DNA from: Farysia itapuensis
Taxonomy: Eukaryota; Basidiomycota; Ustilaginomycetes; Ustilaginales; Ustilaginaceae
DNA length: 64,000 nucleotides
Assembly: GCA_023212645.1 (NCBI GenBank)
Contig: JALBYC010000024.1
Location: forward strand, 110,280 to 174,279
Direction: 5' to 3'
Numbering within the stretch: the first letter of the stretch is position 1; each line of letters opens with the position of its first letter. The position numbers were made by a program, and so were the translations under genes. The notes beneath the pieces were generated by a model. The model searched no databases, had not been told where the DNA came from, and saw only the letters and a list, made by a program, of their open reading frames with translations. Below, in pieces: positions 27,370 to 38,000 of this stretch.

Positions 27370-29511
27370 ATGGCAGCTGATAGTATTCCGCCTCCATTGG
27401 GGCAAGGTGTTGGCTACGGCATTGTGCTTGGCTTTGGCTTTGCTTTTGCTGCAGTGATGCTGTACATCACTCGTCTTCTTTGGCGCTTCAACGGCGAGAA
27501 CAACGGTCACTTCGAGACGTACGCGACTGCAGGCCGAAAGATCGGTACGGGTCTGACAGCCACTGCTGTTTTCTCGTCGTGGGCTTGGTCGACAGCGCTG
27601 CTTAGTTCCTCGCTCATCACTTTCTCCTACGGTCTGGCCGGTGCTTACTGGTTCGCTGCCGGATGTCTGGTGCAAATCTCCATGTTCGCACTGCTCGCCA
27701 TTCAGAGCAAACTCAAGACTCCGCATGCCCATACCGTACTGGAAGTCGTCAAAGTGCGGTACGGCACGTCCGCCCACTGGCTGTACATGTTTTTCTGCCT
27801 GGCCAACAACTTGATCGCCATCTCCAACATGCTGCTCGGCGCATCTGCCACCGTTTCTGCACTGACAGGAATGCATATCGTAGCTTCAATCTTTTTGCTT
27901 CCCGTTGGCGTTTGTCTGTACACAATCTCGGGCGGGCTCAAAGCGACTTTCCTTACGGACTGGATGCACTCAGTAGCCCTGCTGATCATCGTCCTCTATC
28001 TCGTACTCAAAACAATTACAAACGACGCCGTTTCATCGCCTGGGCATCTATGGGAGTTAGTGCGGAAAGCCAATGCTCGAAATCCGATTGCTGGCAACTA
28101 CAACGGGTCACTGCTCACCATGACTAGCAAGGGTGCAGTCGAGTTTGGCATCCTGCACACCCTCGGTAACTTTGGACTGGTGGTCATGGACTCGAGCTAC
28201 TGGCAGAAAGCGTACTCTGCTGACATTGCCGCTGCCGTGCCGGGCTATATTCTCGGCGGCGTGCTGTACTTTGGTCTGCCGTGGTGCTTGGGTACGACTA
28301 TGGGTCTAGCTGGCATTGGTCTGCAGAGCAATCCTATATGGCCAGCTTTTGGTCGAATGCTCAGTCCGAAGGAGCAGAGTAATGGCTTGCCTCTGGCATA
28401 TGCGGCCCTCGCGGTCGCTGGCAAAGGTGGTGCAGTGGCCGTTGTTATTCTGATATTTATGGCTGTTACTTCGACTACCTCTGCCCAGCTTATCGCTGTC
28501 AGTTCAATCGTCAGCTCGGACGTGTATCACACCTACGTCAGACCCAAGGCGTCCGATAGTCAAGTCATCCGCGTCTCACATCTCTCTTGTATTGGCTTCG
28601 CTGTCTTTGCATCCGGTTTCAGTGTCATGCTTCACTACGTTGGCATCTCGCTCACCTGGACGCTCTACTTTCTCGGCCTGATCACCTGCCCGGCGATGGT
28701 CACACTGCCGCTGACTGTGCTGTGGAAGAAACAGACGTGGTATGCTGCCACGATTTCACCCGTTGTAGGCATGGTCGGTGGGATCGCTACCTGGCTTGCT
28801 ACCGCGCAGAAGTATGGGAATGGCGTCCTCGACGTGACCACTACCGGCGCTCTGCTACCCTGTATGTGGGGGACCATCGTCGCCGCTGTAGTTCCCGCCA
28901 TCCTGTCACCCATCATCACGTACATTCGACCAGACCCGATCGATTTTGCATGGGAAAAGTTTGACGAGATCAAACTCATCTCGGACACCGACTCCCTCTC
29001 ATCCTCGACCACGACATTCAGCGAAAAACCACAAACTGACGCCGAACGTGGCGAAATTGGCGCTACTCCCAGCACATCCACATTCACACCGGCGGAAGTC
29101 CGGTTCATGAAACGTCAAAGCACGATAGCCGCCGTCGTTGGCGCCATCCTCTTTGTAGGCATCTGGCTGCTATGGCCGTTTATCATGTACGGCGCTCGGT
29201 ATGAGTTTAGCCGCCCTTTTTTCGTCGGCTGGGTCGTGGTTAGTATTATTTGGGCTTTTGCCGCTTTGCTCATCTTCACATTCCTGCCTCTGTGGGATGG
29301 TCGCAAGTTGATCCGCAACATTGTGCTGGGTGTCCTCCGTGGCGAGAAGAAGTTGCACTCGGCCAAGGTGTATAGCAAGGATGACGATGTCGTATCTGAA
29401 CGACGTGGCTCGGAAAAGACGCAGGCTAGTGACGCGCATTCGACGCCTGTGGATTCCTCCACGCCCGCGTCCTTCAGCCAACACGGTCCAGCTCCCACAC
29501 CTTCAGCATAG
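27370..29511 (+). CDS. DUR3: DUR3-type urea/polyamine active transporter (sodium:solute symporter family)
   Basis: The frame is open from a TTG at 27361, but the first ATG is at 27370, giving 713 residues, the normal length for fungal Dur3. The protein is a polytopic plasma-membrane transporter with about 15 hydrophobic segments. Family marks are GQGVGYGIVLGFG at the N-terminus, TAGRKIGTGLTATAVFSSWAWSTALL, LEVVKVRYG, ISGGLKATFLTDW, the GNFGLVVMDSSYWQKAYSA block and FMAVTSTTSAQLIAVSSI. The C-terminal tail is cytosolic, Ser/Thr-rich and acidic, suited to phosphorylation or ubiquitin control. Urea with a cation is the expected cargo; some members carry polyamines. Its promoter has GATA sites. 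It converges on kinesin-3 with 84 bp between stop codons. Confidence 0.95.
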   Translation: MAADSIPPPLGQGVGYGIVLGFGFAFAAVMLYITRLLWRFNGENNGHFETYATAGRKIGTGLTATAVFSSWAWSTALLSSSLITFSYGLAGAYWFAAGCLVQISMFALLAIQSKLKTPHAHTVLEVVKVRYGTSAHWLYMFFCLANNLIAISNMLLGASATVSALTGMHIVASIFLLPVGVCLYTISGGLKATFLTDWMHSVALLIIVLYLVLKTITNDAVSSPGHLWELVRKANARNPIAGNYNGSLLTMTSKGAVEFGILHTLGNFGLVVMDSSYWQKAYSADIAAAVPGYILGGVLYFGLPWCLGTTMGLAGIGLQSNPIWPAFGRMLSPKEQSNGLPLAYAALAVAGKGGAVAVVILIFMAVTSTTSAQLIAVSSIVSSDVYHTYVRPKASDSQVIRVSHLSCIGFAVFASGFSVMLHYVGISLTWTLYFLGLITCPAMVTLPLTVLWKKQTWYAATISPVVGMVGGIATWLATAQKYGNGVLDVTTTGALLPCMWGTIVAAVVPAILSPIITYIRPDPIDFAWEKFDEIKLISDTDSLSSSTTTFSEKPQTDAERGEIGATPSTSTFTPAEVRFMKRQSTIAAVVGAILFVGIWLLWPFIMYGARYEFSRPFFVGWVVVSIIWAFAALLIFTFLPLWDGRKLIRNIVLGVLRGEKKLHSAKVYSKDDDVVSERRGSEKTQASDAHSTPVDSSTPASFSQHGPAPTPSA

Positions 29512-29595
29512 TGTAAGCGTTCGCGGCAGAACACACACACACCAGGACCCGCAAACACTATGATAAATAATTAGATTGTGTATGACTATGCGAGC

Positions 29596-32500
29596 TCATT
29601 CATCTTCAGACGGCGCATAGAGGGCGTCGAGTGCCTGCATCCAGGCGTGCATGTCCTTTTCGGAAGCGGCCTGGAGAAAGTATGAGTTGGACGACGTGTA
29701 GACGCCAAATACGTGTTGGCGATCGAGCAGACGTTCGATGTTCTGATCGTGCTCGACGCGGACGGAAGCAACATCGATGGCCATCATCTCGTCTACTTCG
29801 GCGTTGCTCTCGTAGACGAAAAGGTAAGGCCGACGCAGAGCAAACCACCGCCGGATCCACTGGTCCGTGAATGCCTCGATGGGCATTTCGAGCCAGCCGC
29901 GTTTGGCGGCATTGTCGGAGCGCGCGACGAGAGTCACCTCTGCCGTCAGCTTGGGTGGCGTCGTCATCGTCGTTGGACCCGTGCCACTGCCCGTGCTCGT
30001 GGCGGAACTTGTGCGGACGAGTTTGGAGGGCGACATTGGCGGCTCGAGGCCGTTGCTTGGCTGCGGCGATTCGCTTCCGCCCAGGTACAGATTTTTGAGC
30101 GTGCTCCCGGTCTCGCTGTCGGCCGCAACGTCTGGCTGCTCAGCGATGACGACTTGCATTCTACTATCTCGCACCGCTCGTTGCCACAGGGTCAGCGCAG
30201 TTTGCACCAACTCATGCGGATCCCGTCCCGATTGCGTGACACTCGCCACGGGCGCACGCGATCGAAGAAGCGCTCGCACACTCTCCACCTGCACACGCTT
30301 GCGCTCGGCCAAAACCATCTTGGTGTGGTCCTGCACCAGACTGATGCCGCGTGCTTTCCAGCCTTTTAGCGTCTCTTGTCCGCGGACGTACTTCTTTCCC
30401 GTATCGAGTCTCCACAGTTCCGCCGTTTTCTTCGTCAGCGGTGGGAGCAAGCGTACGCTGAAGATTGCGCTCGCCTTGGTGAATGTCTTTGCTCCGGTGG
30501 TCGCCGATTCGAATAACGTCATGAGTCGTCCGGGCGGCCTTGCATCTCGGTGGTTGACTGAGACTGCCAGATCCATGCAGAAGGGCACAGGGTTCGCACA
30601 GCTTTCGACGCCCACCTCGAAGCGAAGCTGTACGAGGACACGCTGTCCACTGGCCGTGGGCCGGTTTAGGTAAGGGCTGTCGTGCACGCTGCTGTCCCAC
30701 CAAGCCCATAAGTCCAGCTCGCTCGTGCCGTTGTTCAAGAACTGAATCTGTTGCTGTTTGGTCGGTGCTTTGAGTTCGACAACGTCCGATGCTTTTGACC
30801 CGTGCGTACGGCCACGCGCGTCCAGCAGGCGCACATTGCCGAGCGCAAGTTTGCTGACTTTGCTCCATTTGAACTGCTTTCCCGAGTCGTGTGAGAGATG
30901 CAGGGCTAGCTTCCGCTGCAGTCCTTGACGCACAAAAAACGAACCTGGGTCGAGTGCTGACTGTGCTTTGACAGCTACGGGCTGGTACTCGCCCGAAGAG
31001 TCAAGCTCGCAAATTTGTACGGATGCGAGGATATGGTGCCTTTCTTCCGTCACCATCTCCTTTTCTGAGAGTCGAACCTTGACAGTAAGCGAGCTTTCGT
31101 GATTGGTCAGCCCAGGACGTGCACCCGAGACATCGGTCCCGTCCATCGTGTGCAGAGGCTGGAACGAGCGGGACCTGACGCCTGTGGTGCTCTCGCGCAG
31201 ATTGTCGTACTCTTCCAGGGAGACCAAATATGCAGGCCGTATTTTTGCATACAACTCAACCGGTGCATATCCCTTGCGCAGCCAGTCAATCGACTCGGAC
31301 GAAAGGACAAACGAGATGGTCCTACGCAGCCGGATCTCTCCTAGAGAGCTATCGTCGGCTAGGTCGATTGGAACCGAAGTGTAGAATTCGTCCTTGCCGA
31401 TCGTGTTGCCGGCAAAAGAGCTGAGCTTGACTTGCAGATGTATGCTTTCGAAGTACTCGGATGATATTCCAGCCAAAGAGTCCACGACAATTTGAAACCC
31501 CAATTTCTGCCCGACAGGCAGATCTGTCGTCTGGACGGTAGGAGAGGAAGACGAAGCGTGTGATGCAAGGCTGGCTGTCGTTAAGCTGGACGACATGCGC
31601 GAGGCTGCAGGTGCCAGACTGACGAATTTAAGCTGTATAGAGCATGACCCAATCTCGAAGCCGGTGTGGCGGTCGTGGATCGGCAACCGGTATTTTGTTG
31701 ACATTTGCCGCGATAGGAGATTCAGAGGGACTAGAGCACTACCGATGAAGGCGAAGCGAGGCGTTGGTGACTCGTGGAATGGATCAGCCCAATTAAAGTG
31801 CTGCGAGTATTCAGGCTTGTCGATAAAGGTGTACAGGTTGCGCATTTTCTGCAGACGTTGCTCGAACTTGGGAAGGGACCAGACGTAGTAGGTGTTGTGG
31901 ACATAGTCGAGTACTTTGACACCCATGCACGGCTTGGCGCTTGCAGCGAGTTCTGGATCCGCCACGTCGTCAAATTCGGTCAAGCCTGCGATGGCTTCCA
32001 CGCCAGAGGTAGGCACCGCCAACGGAAAATCGTCAACTACGGTGAACTGGAAGGTGATGCCTTTAGACAGTTCCTTGCTGATCACATTGGCTTCTTTTAC
32101 CAAAACTGCTTTTGACAAGGCGTCTTCGGCCATGGACACCGTTGTATGTCGTCTCCACTTTGCCAGGACTTTTCGGGCAGATTCTTTCTGAGTTTCTGCA
32201 TCTTCGAGAGAGGGTCCAAAGCGCGATGTGTCTGCGGTATGTGGTGAGCCGGAAGCCATTCGAGTCAATTTGTCCTCGTATTCCTTCACTTTGGCTCGCA
32301 GAAGATCTGTCTCACGCGAGGGAGGGTCCTTGGTCGGGGAGCTGTTAGCGCGCATCGAGCCCATTTCGCTGCCGGCGTGACTCCAGGGCTCCAGACTGGT
32401 GTCGTCCGTCATGCCGCCCAGGGAGTAGGGGCGAACCATGGAGCTAGCGGACTCGCTGACATTGTCGTCAAACAAGCTGGCTCGACTCTCAGGCCGCGTC

Positions 32501-34542
32501 ATACCACCTATTGACTTTTTCGAGCGTGCACGAGAAATGTCTTCGAACAGCTTTTCCAAGTCCTCTTCGTTGAGGTTATCAAAGTTGACATTTTGTCCAT
32601 TGAGCTTGGCAAGCGCGTATTCTCTGCGTGCATAGGTCCAGTCGACATCGCCCGAAGCCGGCGAATCGGGTCGAGTGGCAGGTGCGTCGCCATCAAACAG
32701 AGTTTCATTGTCAAATTGGCCAGTGGACATGGCCAGAGTGGAACGTACTCGGTCCCGCGCCTTGCGGACTTCTTCCGGGTGGTTGAAGCGAAAGACATGA
32801 AAGTCGCCGAGAATAACTCGATAGCCGGATCGGAGGCGTTTGGGCTCGTCTGGCGACAAGCGTTTCCCATTGACCATTGTCATACTGTCTGGCATGGCTT
32901 TGACAGTGACGATGCCGTTCTGATGCTCAAACAGGCAGTGATGCGGAAGTATCTGGGTGCCGCTGAGCTTGATGTGGACTTCGCTGCCAGAGTCAAGATT
33001 GCCGACCAGCGTTTGGCCTGCTTTGATTTGGTAGATGAGGCATTCGGACATGAGTGGGTCTTCGTTGAGGTTGACAAGATGCGGTAGCTTCTTGGGGGTA
33101 TGTACGCCAACGTTGGCTTTGTCGACCGAGATGCCGAGTTCTTCGAGTGCCTGCTCGCGCTGCTTTTGGATTTCCTGTGTCCTTGCAAGCTTTTCCTCCC
33201 AGCTCTCGTTGAGACTGCTCATGATCTTTTCGCTCTGCTCGAGCTGTTCCTGGAGCTCGGCTTTGGTGACGGTTCGGATCTCGCCCGTCTTTGTCTGATA
33301 GCGAACCATTTGCTGTTCTGGGGGTATTGAGGGATCCCAGTTGCTTTCGCCGTCCAGACCACCTCCGCCAGCCACACGCGTGCGAAGCATCTCGAGTTCT
33401 TCTTTGAGCTCTCGTATAAGTCTTGCATTGGGATCTTCGTTGACAACCGCCTTGTTCTTGATCTTTTTCGCTTGATCAGCATAGCGTAGCGTGCTCAGCG
33501 TTTCTTCGTAGTCAGAAGGAGAGATGGCAGCGATCATGGCTGTTTTTGAGTTGCCACCAAGACTGTCTTTGAGGAGCCACGTCAGCACCGAGTCACGGTA
33601 GGGCACAAAGGTGTCGAGACTCGCGGCTTTTGACCTTTTGCCTTTGCTCTCTGCTGAGCTAGCCGCAGCTAGAGCGGCAATGACTTTGCCAAGAGTCGTG
33701 AGGGAGCGATTGATGTTGGCACCTTCTTTGAGACGTGCGCCAGTCGCTCCGGTCGAGTTAGCACGCTCTGAACCGGCTAGATCGACCAAGCTGATACGAG
33801 ACACCTTTTCCGCTTCGAGCTTGGTCATAGCGTCAAACTTTTTCTGGGTGAGGAGCAGCGTAAAGACGGCGTGGGAGCGGGAACTTGTCTCGTTCATCGT
33901 GGTTGCAGCCACGGTTCGTGCCTTGTTGCCCTCATCCATGAGGCTCTCAATATCGCGAAAGCTGCCAACGACCAGCTTGCTTAAATCTTCGACATAGGGT
34001 CCCAGACTGGGATGTTCACGCACCTTGAGGTTGCCCTTGTTCTTGGGATTGAGCAGATCGCGAACCTTTTCGTTGTAGATTTCGATGTAGCTGACCTCGA
34101 CAGAGATCTTGAGAGTGGGGTCGGAGGATGTCTTTTGTTGGATGTCGGCAAAGAGCTTGGAGCAAGTGAGTGGGATGAGACCTTTGGCCTCTGCATAGCC
34201 GACCATAGAGTGAGACTTGCCTGAGCCTGTCTGACCATAGGCAAAGACGCAGGTGTTGAAGCCATTGAATGAGTGTTCGAGTAGCTCGACACCTACGTAT
34301 TCGAACAAGGTGCTCTGCTCCGTGTTCTCATCGTAGGCTCGGTCAAAGGAGAAGGGCATGGCCTTCTTCTTGTGCGACTTTGCATTGTCGCGGGTATCGC
34401 CATCGAGGGTCGGATTGAGGACGAGCTGCTTATCATCGACGAACTCTACGAGGTTGGATGCGCCGCGATTCCTCTCCCGCGAGTTCATGGGACGACATCG
34501 CACGACGACCTTGATGTTGCCCGAATCCGACGAGGACGACAT
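29596..34542 (-). CDS. KIN3: Kinesin-3 (KIF1/UNC-104 family) motor with FHA and PH domains
   Basis: The start is set at the ATG at 34542 because the conserved kinesin N-terminus (NIKVVVRCRPMNSRE) begins there; 1648 residues result. The motor domain is residues 9-365 with Walker A GQTGSGKS (103-110), NETSSRSHAVF and VDLAGSER. The neck coiled coil is followed by an FHA domain near 485-590, then coiled coils, a DUF3694-type region near 1150-1330 and a C-terminal PH domain over the last ~110 residues (RGWLEMP through MHAWMQALDAL). This matches UNC-104/KIF1 cargo motors that walk to microtubule plus ends. In Ustilago the homologue Kin3 carries early endosomes. The PH domain should bind phosphoinositides on the cargo membrane. 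Confidence 0.95.
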   Translation of the reverse strand: MSSSSDSGNIKVVVRCRPMNSRERNRGASNLVEFVDDKQLVLNPTLDGDTRDNAKSHKKKAMPFSFDRAYDENTEQSTLFEYVGVELLEHSFNGFNTCVFAYGQTGSGKSHSMVGYAEAKGLIPLTCSKLFADIQQKTSSDPTLKISVEVSYIEIYNEKVRDLLNPKNKGNLKVREHPSLGPYVEDLSKLVVGSFRDIESLMDEGNKARTVAATTMNETSSRSHAVFTLLLTQKKFDAMTKLEAEKVSRISLVDLAGSERANSTGATGARLKEGANINRSLTTLGKVIAALAAASSAESKGKRSKAASLDTFVPYRDSVLTWLLKDSLGGNSKTAMIAAISPSDYEETLSTLRYADQAKKIKNKAVVNEDPNARLIRELKEELEMLRTRVAGGGGLDGESNWDPSIPPEQQMVRYQTKTGEIRTVTKAELQEQLEQSEKIMSSLNESWEEKLARTQEIQKQREQALEELGISVDKANVGVHTPKKLPHLVNLNEDPLMSECLIYQIKAGQTLVGNLDSGSEVHIKLSGTQILPHHCLFEHQNGIVTVKAMPDSMTMVNGKRLSPDEPKRLRSGYRVILGDFHVFRFNHPEEVRKARDRVRSTLAMSTGQFDNETLFDGDAPATRPDSPASGDVDWTYARREYALAKLNGQNVNFDNLNEEDLEKLFEDISRARSKKSIGGMTRPESRASLFDDNVSESASSMVRPYSLGGMTDDTSLEPWSHAGSEMGSMRANSSPTKDPPSRETDLLRAKVKEYEDKLTRMASGSPHTADTSRFGPSLEDAETQKESARKVLAKWRRHTTVSMAEDALSKAVLVKEANVISKELSKGITFQFTVVDDFPLAVPTSGVEAIAGLTEFDDVADPELAASAKPCMGVKVLDYVHNTYYVWSLPKFEQRLQKMRNLYTFIDKPEYSQHFNWADPFHESPTPRFAFIGSALVPLNLLSRQMSTKYRLPIHDRHTGFEIGSCSIQLKFVSLAPAASRMSSSLTTASLASHASSSSPTVQTTDLPVGQKLGFQIVVDSLAGISSEYFESIHLQVKLSSFAGNTIGKDEFYTSVPIDLADDSSLGEIRLRRTISFVLSSESIDWLRKGYAPVELYAKIRPAYLVSLEEYDNLRESTTGVRSRSFQPLHTMDGTDVSGARPGLTNHESSLTVKVRLSEKEMVTEERHHILASVQICELDSSGEYQPVAVKAQSALDPGSFFVRQGLQRKLALHLSHDSGKQFKWSKVSKLALGNVRLLDARGRTHGSKASDVVELKAPTKQQQIQFLNNGTSELDLWAWWDSSVHDSPYLNRPTASGQRVLVQLRFEVGVESCANPVPFCMDLAVSVNHRDARPPGRLMTLFESATTGAKTFTKASAIFSVRLLPPLTKKTAELWRLDTGKKYVRGQETLKGWKARGISLVQDHTKMVLAERKRVQVESVRALLRSRAPVASVTQSGRDPHELVQTALTLWQRAVRDSRMQVVIAEQPDVAADSETGSTLKNLYLGGSESPQPSNGLEPPMSPSKLVRTSSATSTGSGTGPTTMTTPPKLTAEVTLVARSDNAAKRGWLEMPIEAFTDQWIRRWFALRRPYLFVYESNAEVDEMMAIDVASVRVEHDQNIERLLDRQHVFGVYTSSNSYFLQAASEKDMHAWMQALDALYAPSEDE

Positions 34543-35069
34543 GCTGGCCCACACTCGGAACGTCACGTCACAGCTGCGAGATTGAACGAGGCTCACCAAC
34601 ACATCTAGGTCGAGCTGTTTCCCACGTGATGCAGCGCTGTCGTGTCTGTGAACGGAATGCTGTGCAATCAGAGGCCAGAGGGTCCAATGGAGTGCGGATG
34701 TATTGGTTGAACAACACCTGCAACCAACACCTTTCAAATCTTGATATTCAAAGCTTAAATCAATCCAATTCCACAGTCCACTGCAGTCAGTTTTGTATTG
34801 CACAATAGACTTTCTCATCATCGCTTGCACACCAAAGGCTCTGTGCAGCTTGTATTCTTTACAAAAGCAGAAACGCACCAGCACCAAGCCGACGTGCAGT
34901 ACAAGAGACAGCGATCTGCAAAAGAAGCGATGGTCTGAGACAGGGGCTCACAAAATGTAGAGCGCGTGGCTAAAAAAGCATTAATTTGAGCATTTGGTAG
35001 TGGTGGTGGTAGTAGTAGTAGTAGTCATAGGATATCTAGAGAGGCAGGAATACTATACATGATGAAGCT
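34543..35069. other. Intergenic region with a TGG/TAG triplet repeat
   Basis: This 527-bp region is upstream of kinesin-3 and downstream of the PPR-NDUFAF5 gene, both on the minus strand. The kinesin frame happens to stay open for 115 codons upstream of its ATG, but this part lacks kinesin similarity and is rich in Cys and Trp. A triplet repeat (TGG then TAG) lies at about 34997-35026. Confidence 0.6.
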
Positions 35070-38000
35070 CTACTTCTTCTTCTCGCTGTGGTTCTTCAGC
35101 GAGTTGAGCATTTCGCCCAGCTGCTTGTTTTCTTCTTCGGGTGCTTGTGTCTCGCTTTCGGCTCGAGCTTGTACATCGCCTTCGTCACCAGCGAGGACGT
35201 CTTTGAGGTTGGTGCTCGCACTGCCTCGCTTCAGAGGCTTAGGTTGGGTAGGGGCTGGGCTCCATCCGATCAAAAAGATGAGCTGAAAAGTGGCGGGCAC
35301 TCCTTCAGCGTTGGGCGGCGTTCCACTGTCGACGACATCCCCGTCTTCTTGGTTCTTGGGCATTTCGTGCAATGACGGGTAAATCGCACTGGCGGCCAAC
35401 ATCGTGTCGCGGCGCAGAAAGCCACGTCGATTGATAACCGCGTTGGATTCGCCCATATCGCGCAAGTCGTGCATCAGCTCGTACATGGACGGATACCCGA
35501 TCGTCACTTCGTCAACGTCTACCGTCGGGATGGTGAAGCCAGCTCGGGATAGGAGCGAAGCCATGTCGCGTGTGTCGGCCATTGGAGAGATACGAGGCGA
35601 GATACCGCCTTCTCGCTCCTGCTCGGCCAACTGCAGACTCGTGCGTAGTTCGAACAATGTATCACCGCCACAAAGCGCACCGATGAAGACGCCGTCTGGC
35701 TTCAAGGCTCGCCGAATCTGAATCAGCGTGCCGGGCAGATCGTTTGTCCAATGCAAGCCTCCACTGACAACGATGCAATCCAGACTTCCTTCCTCGAACG
35801 GCAGCTTTTCCTCGTCGATAACGTGGCGCTCAAACTCGAAGCCGAAGTTGGAGTCCAGGTGGGCGTCACGGTGAAGCAGCGTTTCACTGGTGTCACACAT
35901 CACAAGCTTCTGTGTGCCCTTGCCCTCGGTCAAGTAGTGTCGCAACAGGCCAGGGCCAGCACCTAGCTCGACGATGGTGGGAAATTCTCGCTTAATGTCC
36001 TGCACTCTGTCTGCGAGTGACTCGGCAATAGCGTGACGGACGTAATCGGTCTGGCGAGATGCTTCTCCACGTGTCGCTTCAGCGCCCACTTCAGCAGGCG
36101 CCTGTCTCGCAGCGGCACGATCCTTCTGAACGGTCTTGACTCCACGATCAAAGATGGTGAACGGACTGTTTGGCTTCGGCGGTCCGGGCGCAGGGTTGCT
36201 GGTGCCAACACTGCTCTCTGCATCAGCCATGGTCGAAGCGTGGCGCACCGAGGTCGAGTAAAGTCGACTGGCGTTGAGCGGTGTGCTTGCCGTTGGCAAA
36301 GGACTGAAGTTGAGATGAGAAGGTCCCGATCCGTACAAACTTCTACCTGCAACCGTGGAGCCGTCTTGTGCTGCTTCCACAATACTGTCGGGTCCAGACA
36401 AACCTTCGCTCGAGACTGCATCCGGAATGAGCGAGTGAGCATGCACAATGATCGCAGGAGGGAAAGCACGCGCTTCCATGCGCTCGACTAACGCCACAGC
36501 ACGGTCCCGGTGGCCAAATGCGAGCTCGGCTCGGATCATGGCCTCGTATGTTGACGGTTCACGTTGCACACCTTCGAAGGACTCGCCAACCGGAGTAGCC
36601 GACTCGACAGGCGGAGAAACGAGCTCCTGAGCGTCGGCCGGTGCGGGTGCTCCAGCTCCGTGGGCACGAGGCGGGTGATTGCCGAGCGCAGCAAGTCCAG
36701 CAGCAGGCTCGTCCATAATCTCGAAGAGATCTCTTGCCTCTTGCAGACCCGCCTCGCCTTCCATGCAATAACCGCGAATGAGCAGGTTGACCACATAAGC
36801 AGTCATCTTGATCCCGGATGCCGTCATCTTCTCGACGTGCAGTCTCATAAGATCCGAACGCTGATGTGCGACCAAGACGTTCAACAACGCCTCGAATGCA
36901 ATGACGTCCGAAGAAGTACTGGCCTTGGACTTTGTTGAAGGGTGCGACGCGATAGAATCATAGGTGGCAATCGCTCGATCAAGATCCTTGAGCACGCAGC
37001 CATACGAGTTGATCAGCGAGCCCCAATGCGTTCCTTCCACCGGCACCGAACGGTCTTGAACCAGATTGTCGAATACAGCTTGCATCTGATCCACCTGCAC
37101 CGGCTCGATGGATCCATACATGTCCAGAAGCAGCTTGTAGGTATAGCTGCTTGGCTTGACACCCGCTCTTTGCATCTTGCCGTAGTACTTGAGTGCTTGT
37201 TCTCGATCAGGTACACTATGGATGTAATACTGCATCATGTTGTTGTACGGTGGTACACGTGGCTTAAATGTAGGGTGTTGCTCCATCCGCTCAAAGAGCC
37301 GAGCAGCGGTCTTCTCATCGCCAATCCGGGTGCATGCATTGATAACACTTCCGTAGGTGACCGAGTTGGGTCGCAAAGGCACCTTCTGCATGTCGTCAAA
37401 CAGCTGCAAGGCAAGCTCTGATTTGCGAGCTCGAGACAGCTTCGAAATGACGGTGTTGTATAGATAGACGTTAGGCGCGACTTGGAAGCGTCGGGATTCT
37501 TCGAAAAGCTCTTGGGCGATAGATGCATCATCAGTGGTGTCACGAATTGTGTTGATCAGAGCAGCGTATCCGGAGGCAGTAGGTGCTCCACCAGCAGCAA
37601 TGAGTCGATGACGGTGAACCGTGGCCGAATCGGGCTGTCCAACATGACTGAGCGCTTGGATCATCAGGTCCTCCACAGTGAACCATGCAGCAGCTTGCCA
37701 CGCGGGATCAAGCGTTTGAAGAACGTACTGCGCCATGGCGTACAGCTCGTGAACTCTGTCGATGTCGCCGATTCGTGCGAAGGCGACCATTAGGTCAGCC
37801 AACGCCTCCGGGTCAGGAAAGATGCCGCTGGTCTGCATCTGTTCAGTGAGATGTTTGTAATGCTCTGCCGGCGGAAGTCTGTTGCTCGCCGTTCCGGCAC
37901 GCAGGATCGTTTGACCATAAACCGTGTCAACAGCAAGGACAGGAGGAAAGCTGTACGCAGACACGTCAGAAAACGAAGTAGTGGGAAGGTCTTGGCGATG

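Noticed and set aside
34543..34887. In-frame upstream extension of kinesin-3
   Set aside because: It has no ATG at its 5' end (TTG), Cys/Trp-rich composition, and the conserved kinesin N-terminus begins at the ATG at 34542.
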